Shown here in pieces: positions 8,057-18,027 of a stretch of 28,884 bases of DNA. The translations under genes and the position numbers were made by a program. The stretch lies in NCBI GenBank assembly GCA_031835245.1, contig JAVKOQ010000541.1:1-28884 (forward strand). Direction: 5' to 3'. Under the pieces are notes generated by a model. That model was given only the letters and a program-made list of their open reading frames with translations. It had not been told where the DNA came from and searched no databases. Source of the stretch: Balamuthia mandrillaris (Eukaryota > Discosea > Longamoebia > Balamuthiidae). Each line of letters begins with the position of its first letter. Position 1 is the first letter of the stretch.

Positions 8057-11000
8057 CTACCCGAGGTGATACTTGGCAGAGGGGCACAGGGGACCGTCGG
8101 GTGGGTCTATGAAGGCGGTAGGGAGGACGGCCGGCAGCAAGGATGAAGAGGGCGAAGAGGACAATGGGGAAGAGGAGGGAGAGGGCGAGGAGGATATCGC
8201 CGGGGAAGAACCTCCTGAGGAGGAACAGCAGGAAGAGGAGGTGGAGGAGAAGAGAGTTGCTTGGCGAGGAAGTGGCGCCGAAAAGTTTCGTTTCTTTGGT
8301 TCCGGTTTTTTGAATAGGTCGGGGTCGTTTCTGCTCTCGCTTCGGCTACCAACCAACAGGGGGTTGGTTCTGGTGTCGTTGGCTTTCTTTCTTGGAGTAG
8401 AAAAGGCCCGCGAAAGCAAACGAGGCGATCTAACTCTCACTTGCTCCAACCAATTTCCTTTGTTCGTGGATTGGCTCTCCTCTTCTTCGTTCGGGAAGGG
8501 AGTGGCAGGAGTTTCCTCTTCCTCCTCCTCAAGGCTTCTCTCCTTCTCTTCGGCAGGAGGAATACCGAGGTCAAAGGATAAGCGCTGCTCCAGAGGACGG
8601 ATTTCCAGAGATCTTTTGTACAAGTCCTCATCAGCAGGGCATGGCGGAGCCTCTCGAAGAAACCGTTGGATCTGAGGGTTGGGTTCGATGTTTCTGAAGG
8701 GCACCCTCTGAAAGGTACGCAACATGTGAATAGTTCGTGATATCATCTTCAGCTTCTCCCAATTAATAAGCCTCACGTTGTTGTTGTTAGAAACAGCTTC
8801 CTCTTCTTCCTTCTCTTTCCCCTTCTTCTCCTCTTCCTCTCCCCACTCTTTCGGGTTTGCCTCCTCAATGAACGTCAAGTCCGTTAAGAAAGTTCCAGGA
8901 TAGGGAACGCAGGGCTGCCGAGGAGCTGCGAAGCGTATCTCCTCTATTCTGTTCCGGTAGTTTTGTCTGTTGTGTTTCAAGCTCATGAGCTCCTCTAACT
9001 TCATCAGCTGTTCCATCTTCACCTCTGTGACCTCTTCCCAAGAGTCTTTTAGTCTAGCGATGGCTGCGTTGTTTAGACCTGAAAGTATTTCCAGCACACC
9101 ATTGAAGTTGTTGAGCTCACCACAGTGCTGTTCATCCATTTAATAGAGGCGGAGGGGGAGAGAGCATGTTAGAACAAAAAGGGGTGCATGAACGGCAACA
9201 GCCATTACCCTTGCTATCCCGATAAACTTCATGATCATACGAGCTCTAGTTTCTCTCCCGTCATGGCTTAGTATCTCGCTGGACACCCAGTTGCTCATCT
9301 GGACAAAGCGAAGGAAGGGCAACAGTGGTTAGTATATTACCTCACAAAGTCAGCTGCTGGTCGGTGAACTTACTTGGTTGAAATGTTTGGAGAGAATTAA
9401 TATGTTAGGTTTAGGTACAGCGCTTCCTCTCCAATCCTTGCTTAGCCACTCGGACGGTTTGATGGCCTTGAACAATGCAAACTCCAGCAGCGCCATTTGT
9501 CTGGCCACTTCTTTGGACTATGCCACATGGGAAGCAAAGGTTAGTTTGTGTGCGTAAATGTGAGCTGTTCTCGTTACTTTACCTTCAGGTGTTTCCATTT
9601 GAGTGTTTGGCTTGCTTTGTTGTTGTTCATACTTTGGCTCCTGGATCGCGCGCTTGAGGGCGTGGGCAGTGTAGCGGTGGCCTCCAACATTCCTTTGGCC
9701 AGAAACTCCTCCAGCTTGTCCTCTTTGAGCTTGATACCCAGCAAGGACCGCAATTGTACCCTGTGCGTTTCCTGAAGGACTCCTCCCTGCTTTTTAGGTG
9801 TTGTCACGCAAAACTTGAAGTATTTGTACATGGTATCATCTTCCCTGAAGTCCGTTGTTTGCAGCAGTAACCATCTCTTCATCATTTCCACCACCCTTCA
9901 AAATAAGCAGGTTATCACAGCAGACCTCTTGACTGCAACGTGAAAGAGAGAAAGGGCAAACCCTGTGCGCATAGTATCCAAGTCCATCGGTGGTGGCGGC
10001 GGTGTCACGTACCGAATGAGCAGGGCCTTCAGCAACTCCAGAGGGCTGAGAATGGTCCTGTAGCTGAAGATGAACTCTTCCAAGAAGGAGGGGTGTGTCG
10101 TGACAGGCACGTGAGCAGCTACTTCGTAGAACAGCGGAGGAGCGGTTTTGGATCGACGTGTCCTGTTGCGTCGACGCGGCGAGGTGGCCGCCGAAACCAT
10201 TTCCGGAATATTGTTTAACAAGCTTTTCATCTTTGACTTTGTACTGCTGCCGCCCGGAGCTGAGGACGAAGCAACTGACGAGTAGGACGATGATGCCAGT
10301 GGAGAACGGGGGCTGCCAGATAAACTGTCTCGAGACTGGGCGGGTTCTCTAGTGGGAATGTAATCATCGGAGCCAGTGGTGAAACGCCGAAAGGAGATGC
10401 TCCTGAAACTAGACCTCCTTCTCTCAGGAAGGGCTCGACAGGCTGTAGGGTCTCTCAATGCCTTCTTTACTTCCACGTTATCTATACCAAGCACGTCAAT
10501 GAGCTTGGGTTTCATACCCTTTTGAGGTTCTGCGGCCTTAAACTCTGCTAATTCAGGAGGAGAGCTGCTTCCATCTAGCGAGTCATTCCTTCCCCTCGGA
10601 GACAAATGCAGCGTCATCTTAGCTCTGCTATCTCCGACATCCTGTTCTATCCATGTGCGATTGAATCGTCGGGTTTGTGCATCGCTTTCTCTTCGAGCTT
10701 AAAGCATCGCGCGGACAACAGTTTAGCAATGACAGTCGTTAAGGATAGAACACAATGGGGAGGCCCGAAAGTACGTTACTTGGTACCTTGTAAAGCGGCG
10801 AGAATGAGCTTATCAATGAGTTTTCCGAGCGTCGCTCCTCTTAACGCTGTAGCCCTCGAAGAGACGGTGTTTTCGTAAAGAATGTTCGAGTCTGGCTTAT
10901 CGTCCTCGTCGAACTTCAAGCAATATTGTCCAGCAAAAAGCAGTTGATCTCTGTTTGGATTAAGGCCAATTTCCATGCGTGAAGAGGGTGCTGCTTGCAG

Positions 11001-11381
11001 AAAGGGTGGCAAAAATTTATTCCATCGAATGGAGCTGCCGCGACGGCCTTCGTTTTGGAGAATCTCCACCGCATACCGTTTCAATTCTATAAAGAACTCA
11101 ACCTGTTGCACCTCAGTTGCTACTTCGTCCGCTATGACAATTCCCGTCGTCTTCCGATCCACTGTAGTCGATTGCACGACCACACACGTGTTTTTGCTCA
11201 AGTGGTTCGAATGGCGTTGCAGGTCTAACAGGGACCGAGCACATTCCCGCGAATGTAGAAAAACATCTGTAAGTTTTCCTTGCTCTTCCTTCCTACGAGG
11301 CTGCGTAACGCGGCCATGCTTCCATACGATGCCCTCTTCATCTGTCGCGGACTCCTCCTTCTCTTTACCCTTCTCCGCCAT
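8057..11381 (-). CDS. Ras guanine-nucleotide exchange factor (RasGEF_N plus CDC25 domain)
   Basis: Exons 11381-10780, 10624-9962, 9895-9583, 9517-9374, 9298-9209 and 9127-8057 join in phase to 960 aa. The protein is expected to swap GDP for GTP on a Ras-type GTPase. Residues 1-180 match nothing I recognise. A RasGEF_N module starts at GATLGKLIDKLILAAL (about 182) and resumes at PSFLEEFIFSYRTILSPLEL. The two parts are separated by some 150 residues rich in Ser, Arg and Pro. VVEMMKRWLLLQTTDF closes the module. The CDC25 catalytic domain starts at ARQMALLEFALFKAIKPSEW (about 530) and continues with NWVSSEIL, MIMKFIGIAR and HCGELNNFNGVLEILSGLN. It ends after PYPGTFLTDLTFIEEANP, an acidic lysine-rich insertion and RLINWEKLKMISRTI. 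The C-terminal 170 residues are acidic and Ser-rich. There are no CT tracts in its introns. It is divergent from the kinase by 283 bp. Confidence 0.9.
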
Positions 11382-11664
11382 CTCCTTCCACGTCTTTGAA
11401 CTTAAAGTTCGGTTTCCACGTCCCTCTTGGCCCTGGACAACGGGCTTTGCTGTTCACCAAACGGACATTTTTTCGATTTTAAGCATATGATCGGTGGCGA
11501 GATCAGACATCTTTGCTGCTCATTTCCTGCTCCGTTGCTGCAGCGCTTCTGAATAAGCGTTTTCTATTAGGATTTTTTCCCTATTAGGCAAAAAGCAGCA
11601 ACTGTTGTCAACCTCTTAGAAAGGAATCTAAAAAAAATAAAGAAAAAAAAGGAACGAAGACGAG

Positions 11665-14406
11665 ATGGAGGAAGCCTCATGGGAGCGAGCGGGCAGCGGC
11701 GGCTCTGAGCGGCAACAAACCGAAGAGGATGAGAAGGAACCATTCAAACTCACCATCACCAGCTGTATCGATGTTGGTGGTGACTGTGGTGGCAGTGGGG
11801 GCTTGGGGATCGGCACGGGTGAGACGGAAGCGGTGAGAAAGAGAACGGCCTCCATCTACTCCAAACGAGTGGGCAAGTATGTTTTGGGAAGGACCCTTGG
11901 AGAGGGAGAGTATGGAAAGTATCCTTTTTGTTGCTTTCTTTCGTCTTTTCTTTGTTGTTTGCAGTTTTCTCTACTACCACTACTCCTGCTACGTTCATCT
12001 GCTTTGTAAAGAGTGAAAGCGGCCAAAAATACAGAGACTGGGGAGAAAGTCGCCGTCAAGATCCTTCACAAAAGAGAACTCATCAAAAAAAACATGATAG
12101 AGAACGTCAAGAAAGAGGTACTCCCATTCTCGCCATCACTTCGATCCTTACCCTCTCCATGCCTTAGTACCAACCATTTTGTCTTTAACTCTCTCTCTTT
12201 CTCTCTTTCTCTCTTTCTCTCTCTCTCTCTCTGCTCCGATAGATTGCCATCTTGAAGCGGATAAAACACAAGCATGTCATTGAGCTGAAAGACGTGCTGG
12301 TTAGCCAAACCAAGATATACCTCGTCATGGAGCTGTCCACGGGCGGAGAACTCTATTATATACTGGGTACACGTTTTTGTTCTTCTTCTATTTGCAGAGA
12401 CTCATAGACACAACACACAGCAACAAAAGGCAAATTTAATGAGAAGACAGCTCGCAAATACTTTCAACAGCTAATATCGGGTTAGCTCATTTTCCCTACA
12501 GAAAAGCGTACCTCTTTATATAGAGACTTTGACAGTAAGTTTGGTTGACAATAGCAACGTTATGTAATGTAGGAGTGGATTACTTCCACAAACAGGGCAT
12601 TTGCCATCGCGACCTTAAACCCGAGAACTTGCTTCTTTCGGAGGAGGGCACTCTAAAGATATCTGACTTTGGCCTCTCTACCCTCTACAAGGTTTTTGTC
12701 CTTCCCTTCTGTTGTTATGTGGTGGTGAATAACTATAACCGGACCACTAATCTTGATTGGCATCAAACTGTACAGGACGATAACAAAGGCTCACGCCTGC
12801 TATTTACGGCATGCGGTACACCCAACTATGCAGCGCCTGAGGTGTTGGAAGGCAAAGGATACGATGGAAAAATCGCAGACATATGGTCTTGTGGTTGTAT
12901 ATTATTCACCTTTCTTGCTGGCTGTACGCTCTTTCTTGTTAATCCATATCCATCCTTTTTTTTCTCAGTTCATGTTCTTTGTTCGCTGACCTTTGTTGGT
13001 TTGTATGATTGTTTTTTAATGTCATATGCAGACCTTCCTTTCAATGAATCCAGCACAGAAGAATTGTACAGCAAAATCAGAACAGCGGACTTCAAAACAC
13101 CCTCCTGGGTCTCTCTAGGAGCAAGAGGTATTTGCTTCCTCTTCTTGTGTTTGGGCTTCCTGTGAGATTTTGATTCGTAGGTCCCTACAACGCTTATACC
13201 AGACATTTTAAGGCGGATTCTTTGCCCTAATCCAGCACGAAGAATTACGATTCAAGAGCTACGGCAGCATGAATGGTTCCTAATGTGGGTTTATGCCTTT
13301 TTTGCCTGTTTTCTCTTTGTGAGATGAAACCTTGACATTGTTTTCGTGTATTTTACGGACAGTGACAACGAATGCACGTTTGAAGAGGAACCTTCAGTCG
13401 ACTTGAGCGCTGTCAACCCGGATGAAGAAATCACACAAATAAACGAGCTAAAGAATTCAGGGGATGGTGATGCAGAATTCAGTTCTGATGTCGAAACGTA
13501 CTCTCTCTCTCTCCTCTCTCTCTCTCTCCTCTCTCTCCTCTCTCCTCTCTCTCTCTCTCTTCTACAAGCATAAGAATATTTTTTCATTCTGAAACCAAAA
13601 GGACCTCGCCTAGAGAATTACTTGGAACATTGCATAAGTACTATGGCTTGCTAAAGGATATCACCGAAGGATTTACCTCCCAACTAAGAAGAAGTACTGG
13701 CAGCGTTACTACCAGACTACGAGAAACTCACCAGACACAATTTGTATCTCAACACCCTCCCACCGTTATTCTCGAGAGACTTATTGCCGTACTCAAGGTA
13801 TGCGCTTTCTCCTCTCCTCTCATTCTCTCTTTGTATGTTTTTGTCCGTTCTAATGACATGATGAGAAGGGCTATCCGGAAGTCGGTTATAAAGTAGATCA
13901 AGAATCGTTTAAAGTGAGGGTAACAGGACGTGCGGATAAAGAGGCTGGTCTCTTATCATTCCGCATTCAGATATTTGAGCTGGAACCAAACGGCATGTAT
14001 TTGGTCGACTTTGTAAAAGGAAGAGTATGTTTACATGCCCTCATCTTTCGTTCTTGTAATTTGCAAAACTGAACCATTGTATGCTCCAAACAAGGGAGAT
14101 GCGCTTGCCTTTCACAAATTCTACCAACATATATGGGAACAGGTGAAAGACCTCTGCTCCAACAGTGCGGACGCCGTGGAGGCCGCCCGCAAACGCTCCA
14201 ACCCAAAGCCTCTCTCCTCCTCCGAGATAGAGTCTCTCAACAGAAGATTTCCTTCGTCTGCTGCCTCCTCTTTATCCTCATCCCCCTCGTCGCATGCCTC
14301 TTCCCCTCTGTTGTCACGTGAGGACCACGCAGGCAACACGTACGCCTATGGCGAGGAGGATGTAGAACAGAAAGAAGAGGAGGAGGGGTGGGGGGGAGCG
14401 GCATGA
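11665..14406 (+). CDS. CIPK/SnRK3-like Ser/Thr kinase with C-terminal KA1-like domain
   Basis: Twelve exons (11665-11918, 12012-12117, 12243-12366, 12430-12480, 12573-12691, 12776-12923, 13032-13127, 13203-13284, 13363-13497, 13602-13797, 13869-14024, 14095-14406) give 592 aa. A Gly/acidic N-terminal tail precedes the kinase domain (about 72-325): YVLGRTLGEGEYGKVKAA, VAVKI, GICHRDLKPENLLL, ISDFGLSTL, ACGTPNYAAPEVL, IADIWSCG and ARDILRRILCPNPARRITI. All catalytic residues (K, HRD, DFG, APE) are present. After an acidic linker (EEEPSVDL) the C-terminal part (about 410-510) follows plant CIPK/SOS2 order: TQFVSQ, ILERLIAVL, MYLVDFVKGRGDALAFHKFY. That is a KA1-like fold also known from Chk1. The NAF/FISL motif that binds calcineurin-B-like proteins in plants is not recognisable; a helical segment (ELLGTLHKYYGLLKDITEGF) stands in its place. 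A Ser-rich tail ends the protein. Introns 2 and 9 carry CT tracts. Confidence 0.88.
12189..12233 (+). repeat. CT-rich tract in kinase intron 2
   Basis: A CT/CTTT mixture on the sense strand ends about 9 nt before the acceptor CCGATAG (12242). This is one of the few tracts at the 3' end of an intron. Confidence 0.9.
13500..13561 (+). repeat. interrupted (CT)n tract in kinase intron 9
   Basis: A CT tract with CC interruptions begins 2 nt after the 5' splice site GTACTC (13498), on the sense strand. Confidence 0.9.
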
Positions 14407-14499
14407 CACTCACGTTTTCCTCATCGGAGAGTTTGGTAACCTTGTTGCCCCTCCGCATTATTATTTCTCCGCCAATTATTGTCGTTCCTTAGCCACAAT

Positions 14500-14524
14500 T
14501 ATTTTGCCGCTTGTTGGCAAAATA
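14500..14524 (+). other. 3'UTR hairpin of kinase mRNA
   Basis: ATTTTGCC (14501-14508) pairs with GGCAAAAT (14516-14523), extended by one more pair, around a 7-nt loop. It lies 25 nt before the AATAAA. It could be a processing or stability element, but the role is unproven. Confidence 0.3.
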
Positions 14525-14547
14525 TTTATTTGGTAACTTTTCATTGT

Positions 14548-14553
14548 AATAAA
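14548..14553 (+). terminator. poly(A) signal of kinase gene
   Basis: AATAAA 141 nt after the TGA at 14404-14406, sense orientation. Confidence 0.55.
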
Positions 14554-14773
14554 TTAATGAAGCGTTGCGCTATTTTAAATCATAAAAGCATAAAAAAAAA
14601 CGTTACCGCGACCACGACAACCCGACCCCCTTTCTTTTGCAAACAAAACAGACAAGAAAGAGGAGGCGAACACGCTGCTGTGGCCCGGCTAAAGCGCTAT
14701 AATAACCTATTTTTTTTATTCTTATTCCTGTCTCGAAAGATCGAGACTTGCCAGCCACCACAACAAAAACAGT

Positions 14774-15241
14774 ATGAAGTTGTTCAAGGGAGGACACGCT
14801 CGAAAAACCTCCTTCGGGAGTGAGGAGGAAAGGCAGAGGCATTTGGCCATAGAAAAGGGACTGAAAGAAGCTGCCCAACAGATGCGAAAGCAGAAGAAAA
14901 TTTTGTTGCTTGGTTCGTGCTATACTCCCTTTCGAAGCACTTCACCAGGCAGCTCACATGAGCTGTTTTTAAATTTTAATATTTTGTTTTTAAAAACAGG
15001 AACGGGAGACAGCGGAAAGTCCACCCTTGCTAAGCAGATGAGAATTATTCATACAGACGGATTCACAGCGGAGGAGAAGGCGGAGTACAAAAGAAGCATT
15101 TATGCAAACGTAATCGGTTTTATTGCCACCCTAGTCCGAGAGAGCAGTGGCGTTGCTCCTGACAACGAGGTATGTTTATTTGCTTGTTGTTTCTCTCTTT
15201 CCTCGTTACCTTTATTCTAGATGTCCTTTATTTCATTCTTT

Positions 15242-15280
<39 letters not shown>

Positions 15281-16632
15281 TTCTGTTTGCTCGGTATATA
15301 TTTTTTAAGCCAGGGTGCTCGTTTGTGTGAGGAGCTAATAATGAAGGGAATTTGTGGTATACTCAGGAGCATGCTGAACTCATAACAAAGATCGCGTTGG
15401 AACGTAACTTGGTGCCCCCACCACGTTCCCCAACGCAAGCAAACGGCGAGGAGGAAGAGGACGAGGAAGTTACTGGCTCCGGTAAAGGTAAAGAAAAAGC
15501 AAAGGCGAAAGCAGGAGTGGCCATGGGGCTCAGAGCTTCCGGCAATGTACCTGAACTTGGACCCGAGAAATTGGACGGTTTGGCCCTTAAGCCGGACATC
15601 GTCGCAGCCGTGAAGGCGCTTTGGAACGACAGCCATGTGCAAGAGGCGTTGAAGCGAGCGAACGAATTTGTCATCAACCTGTCTTCACAACAGTACAGTG
15701 TCCTCTTTGCTGTTTGATTGCTGGCGACTTGCTAAGACACATTCTCTCATTTGCAGTTTCGTCGAGGACATTGACCGATTGGCTGCTTCAGACTATGTAC
15801 CTTCTAACCAAGATATTCTCTTTCAACGGTAACACCTTTCTGTTTCCTTTCTGTTTTTAACGAAGTGGCATTATCCTTTTGCCGGTACTGACGCCACCCC
15901 ATCAGAAAACGAACATGTGGTGTTCAAGAATCTACATTTAATGTTGAAGGCCACGAGATCAGGTTTATTGCTCTCTCCCTCTCCTCTCATCTAGAAAGGG
16001 AAAACTTACAGCCATATTTTAACAGGATGATTGATGCAGCAGGGCAGCGAGGAGAACGTGAGAAATGGATTCATTGCTTCAGCGAGGGTTTGTCCTGATG
16101 CTTATGCGCTTCTTGTTTTTTCTTTTCTTGTTGTCCACCTTCTTTTTATTTTGCATCGTTCTGGCTCTTGATATGGTTGTGTCGTTGGTGTTAACAGAGT
16201 TTCTTCTTCTTAATAACAGTGACGGCAGTTATTTTTGTGGCGGCCACCAACGAGTACGACATGTTATTGGAGGAGGATGGCGCTACAAACCGCTTGGAGG
16301 AAGCATTGCAGTTGTTCAACGATCTGATAAACTCGAAATGGTTCCATCGCACTCCGTTTATTCTCTTCCTCAACAAAGACGACCTGTTCCAAGAGAAGAT
16401 AAAGCGAGTGGACTTGAAAGTGCTCTTCCCTGAGTACACCGGCGGAAAGGACTACGATAACGCTATCAAGTTTATTAAAAAACAGTTCCGAAGCCAGGTC
16501 AAGAAAGAAGGTGACAGAGACAGGGTTTACATCCATACGACCTGCGCTACGGACACCAACCAGATAAAGCATATATGGCAAGACGTGCAGACCAGTTTAT
16601 TGGTAAAGTGCATCGACGCCAGCGGTTTCTAA
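14774..16632 (+). CDS. heterotrimeric G protein alpha subunit
   Basis: Exons 14774-14912, 15000-15169, 15367-15692, 15757-15828, 15906-15962, 16026-16087 and 16220-16632 join in phase to 412 aa (usual length about 350). It is a GTP switch acting under a seven-helix receptor at the membrane. G1 is GTGDSGKST (47-55; the usual form is GAGESGKST). Switch I RKRTCGV keeps the Arg and Thr used in catalysis and Mg binding. Switch II is DAAGQRGEREKWIHCF instead of the usual DVGGQRSERKKW; the catalytic Gln is kept. G4 is FLNKDD and G5 is TCATDT. The helical domain has an extra low-complexity block (about 120-175: acidic run EEEEDEE, then Lys/Ala repeats), which accounts for the extra length. The N-terminus MKLFKGG lacks the Met-Gly start needed for myristoylation and has no early Cys. 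The C-terminus ASGF lacks the pertussis-toxin Cys. Intron 2 holds a CT tract. Confidence 0.93.
15246..15279 (+). repeat. (CT)n microsatellite in G-alpha intron 2
   Basis: CT on the sense strand in the middle of a 197-nt intron (15170-15366), the longest intron of this gene. Confidence 0.95.
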
Positions 16633-16676
16633 TTCTGTTATTTGTTACTGGATGATCAACTTCTACTTGAACATAG

Positions 16677-16682
16677 AATAAA
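16677..16682 (+). terminator. poly(A) signal of G-alpha gene
   Basis: AATAAA 45 nt after the TAA at 16630-16632. It lies 15 bp before the stop of the convergent CYTH-like gene, so the G-alpha transcript probably ends inside that gene's coding region in antisense. Confidence 0.6.
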
Positions 16683-16696
16683 AACAAAGAATATTT

Positions 16697-17728
16697 TTAG
16701 AAGCAGTCCCGTAGGTCATCATCAGCCATGGATATGTTGCCCCATCTCACCATATGTTTGTAGTGCTTCTTCAAGTGGTGGAAATACTTCGGGGCTAGGC
16801 AATCTTCAGAGGCATTCACCATCTCTTCGTAAGCTTCGATTCTTTGTTCCCATGAGAGATAGCCCTCCTCCTCGTAAGGGGGTCTCCAACAACCAATGGC
16901 AAAGGGATATTGTTCACAAAGGGGCAGTTGGTGATAGTTCCGTTCTGGCACCACACCTTCGTGCACCAGCTCATCATACCAATCCTTCTTGTACTGAAAG
17001 AGATATTCCACAATCTTGCTACGGACAGGAGCAATGATCCCCATCCTCGTCGCAGACGCAGGAAGGAGGTTGGCAGCGGTGATGGCTTCAACTGATGTCT
17101 CTCTTTTGACACAAAGCACTCCTAGTAGTCGCCAGTGTTGAGGTTGAAAGCGAACCAAGTCCCAATAGTATGTGTTGCCGGTGAGCGTACTGGAGTTTTT
17201 GGGGGTGTATCGGCAGCTCTCCAATGTTGCGAATGGCCACAGTTCCTCAAACTTGCCCACCGACTTCTCTTTGTGGCCCAATAAGAGTGCTAACTGTTCT
17301 AATATGGCGGCCTCTTCTTCCAACACAGAGCAGGTCACATTGTCTCCTGAAGCAGACCGTTTTGTCTGGGCGCAGCGCTTCAGTACCCAGCGCTCTTGCT
17401 CGCTCCCTTTTCGATAATATTTTAACCAGTAGTTTTTCTTGGTGAGGAGGTGGTCTTTGGTGTCGTAAAAGGTTTCCAAGATGTAGCTAGTCTCGTATTC
17501 GGTGATGGGGAACTCCCGCCACGAGCCAGTCGGCCCAAAGTGCATTTTAATCACTGGTGCCTCCTCAGATAAGGATTGGGATCCCGAGTTAGGAGAAGAC
17601 GTGTCGTTGGCTTGCAGTTCGAAATCGATGGCATCAGAGTAAGTGAAGCTACGACGCTCTGTTGGGATGAACGTAGTCTCTTTTTGTTCGGCAGGAAAGG
17701 CAGCAGAAGGGTACTGCGTCACGATCAT
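16697..17728 (-). CDS. CYTH/triphosphate-tunnel-like protein, 343 aa, single exon
   Basis: A continuous minus-strand frame runs from the ATG at 17728 to TAG at 16697-16699. The segment LETFYDTKDHLL (85-96), YWLKYYRK (100-107) and RWVLKRC (113-119) has the order and spacing of the CYTH fold found in thiamine-triphosphatase and class IV adenylate cyclase (xxYYDTxxxxL, WLRRR, WxLK). Such proteins bind triphosphate and divalent metal in a beta tunnel. The N-terminal ExExK metal-binding motif expected about 35 residues earlier is not clearly present, so catalysis is uncertain. The C-terminal half (WDLVRFQPQHWRLLGVL; long helices after residue 225) is unassigned and makes the protein about 110 residues longer than mammalian thiamine-triphosphatase. 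The assignment rests on a short motif string only. It converges on G-alpha with 64 bp between stops. Confidence 0.6.
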   Translation of the reverse strand: MIVTQYPSAAFPAEQKETTFIPTERRSFTYSDAIDFELQANDTSSPNSGSQSLSEEAPVIKMHFGPTGSWREFPITEYETSYILETFYDTKDHLLTKKNYWLKYYRKGSEQERWVLKRCAQTKRSASGDNVTCSVLEEEAAILEQLALLLGHKEKSVGKFEELWPFATLESCRYTPKNSSTLTGNTYYWDLVRFQPQHWRLLGVLCVKRETSVEAITAANLLPASATRMGIIAPVRSKIVEYLFQYKKDWYDELVHEGVVPERNYHQLPLCEQYPFAIGCWRPPYEEEGYLSWEQRIEAYEEMVNASEDCLAPKYFHHLKKHYKHMVRWGNISMADDDLRDCF

Positions 17729-17836
17729 GGTGTGCGTTAGTTGGCTGCTGCACTAAAAAGTAAAACGTAGTTGTTGCCTAGAGATACCCATTTACATTAT
17801 GGGACTTTCCCGCCATTTTCCTGCAAGGCAACAAGA

Positions 17837-17926
17837 ATGGCAGATGCGCCGCCCCAGCTTACTACTGCCGAGGCTGCGCCACTCTTGCAAGAACAGTACG
17901 AAAAGTTCTTTACAACAATGCCCTAG
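17837..17926 (+). other. short ORF with good ATG context, possible first exon or upstream ORF
   Basis: The frame MADAPPQLTTAEAAPLLQEQ continues to a stop after 29 codons. It could be an upstream ORF. It could also be a first exon ending at the donor GTACGA (17896) and spliced in phase to 18048 in the following gene, but that would need an unusual GAG acceptor. I cannot decide between these. Confidence 0.25.
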
Positions 17927-18027
17927 ATGTGGCTGAAAACAAACAAGCCATACTGATCTGCAACGGCGCGAACTGTTACGGCCGCATGACAAAATGAACT
18001 ACTTTGTTGTTATCGTGGATTGCTGCG

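Larger units (their letters stand above)
14407..14773. other. 367-bp gap between kinase and G-alpha genes
   Basis: The kinase 3' untranslated region holds a 9-bp stem hairpin (14500-14524) and the poly(A) signal at 14548-14553. The rest, A/T-rich with a T-run at 14711-14718, is the probable G-alpha promoter and leader. No coding frame here is supported. Confidence 0.45.

Noticed and set aside
8073-8675. 200-codon plus-strand frame rich in Glu, Gly and Ser.
   Set aside because: It is the antisense shadow of the acidic, Ser-rich tail of the Ras GEF, which is a continuation of a clearly homologous frame.
13128-13202. Acceptor at 13182 (TCGTAG) for kinase intron 7.
   Set aside because: It gives a frame stop or an insertion in a conserved block. 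The acceptor ACCAG at 13202 restores the continuous motif ARDILRRIL.
15621-15860. Plus-strand frame of 79 codons crossing G-alpha exons 3 and 4.
   Set aside because: It ignores an intron. The join 15692/15757 in another frame restores the conserved segment before switch I.
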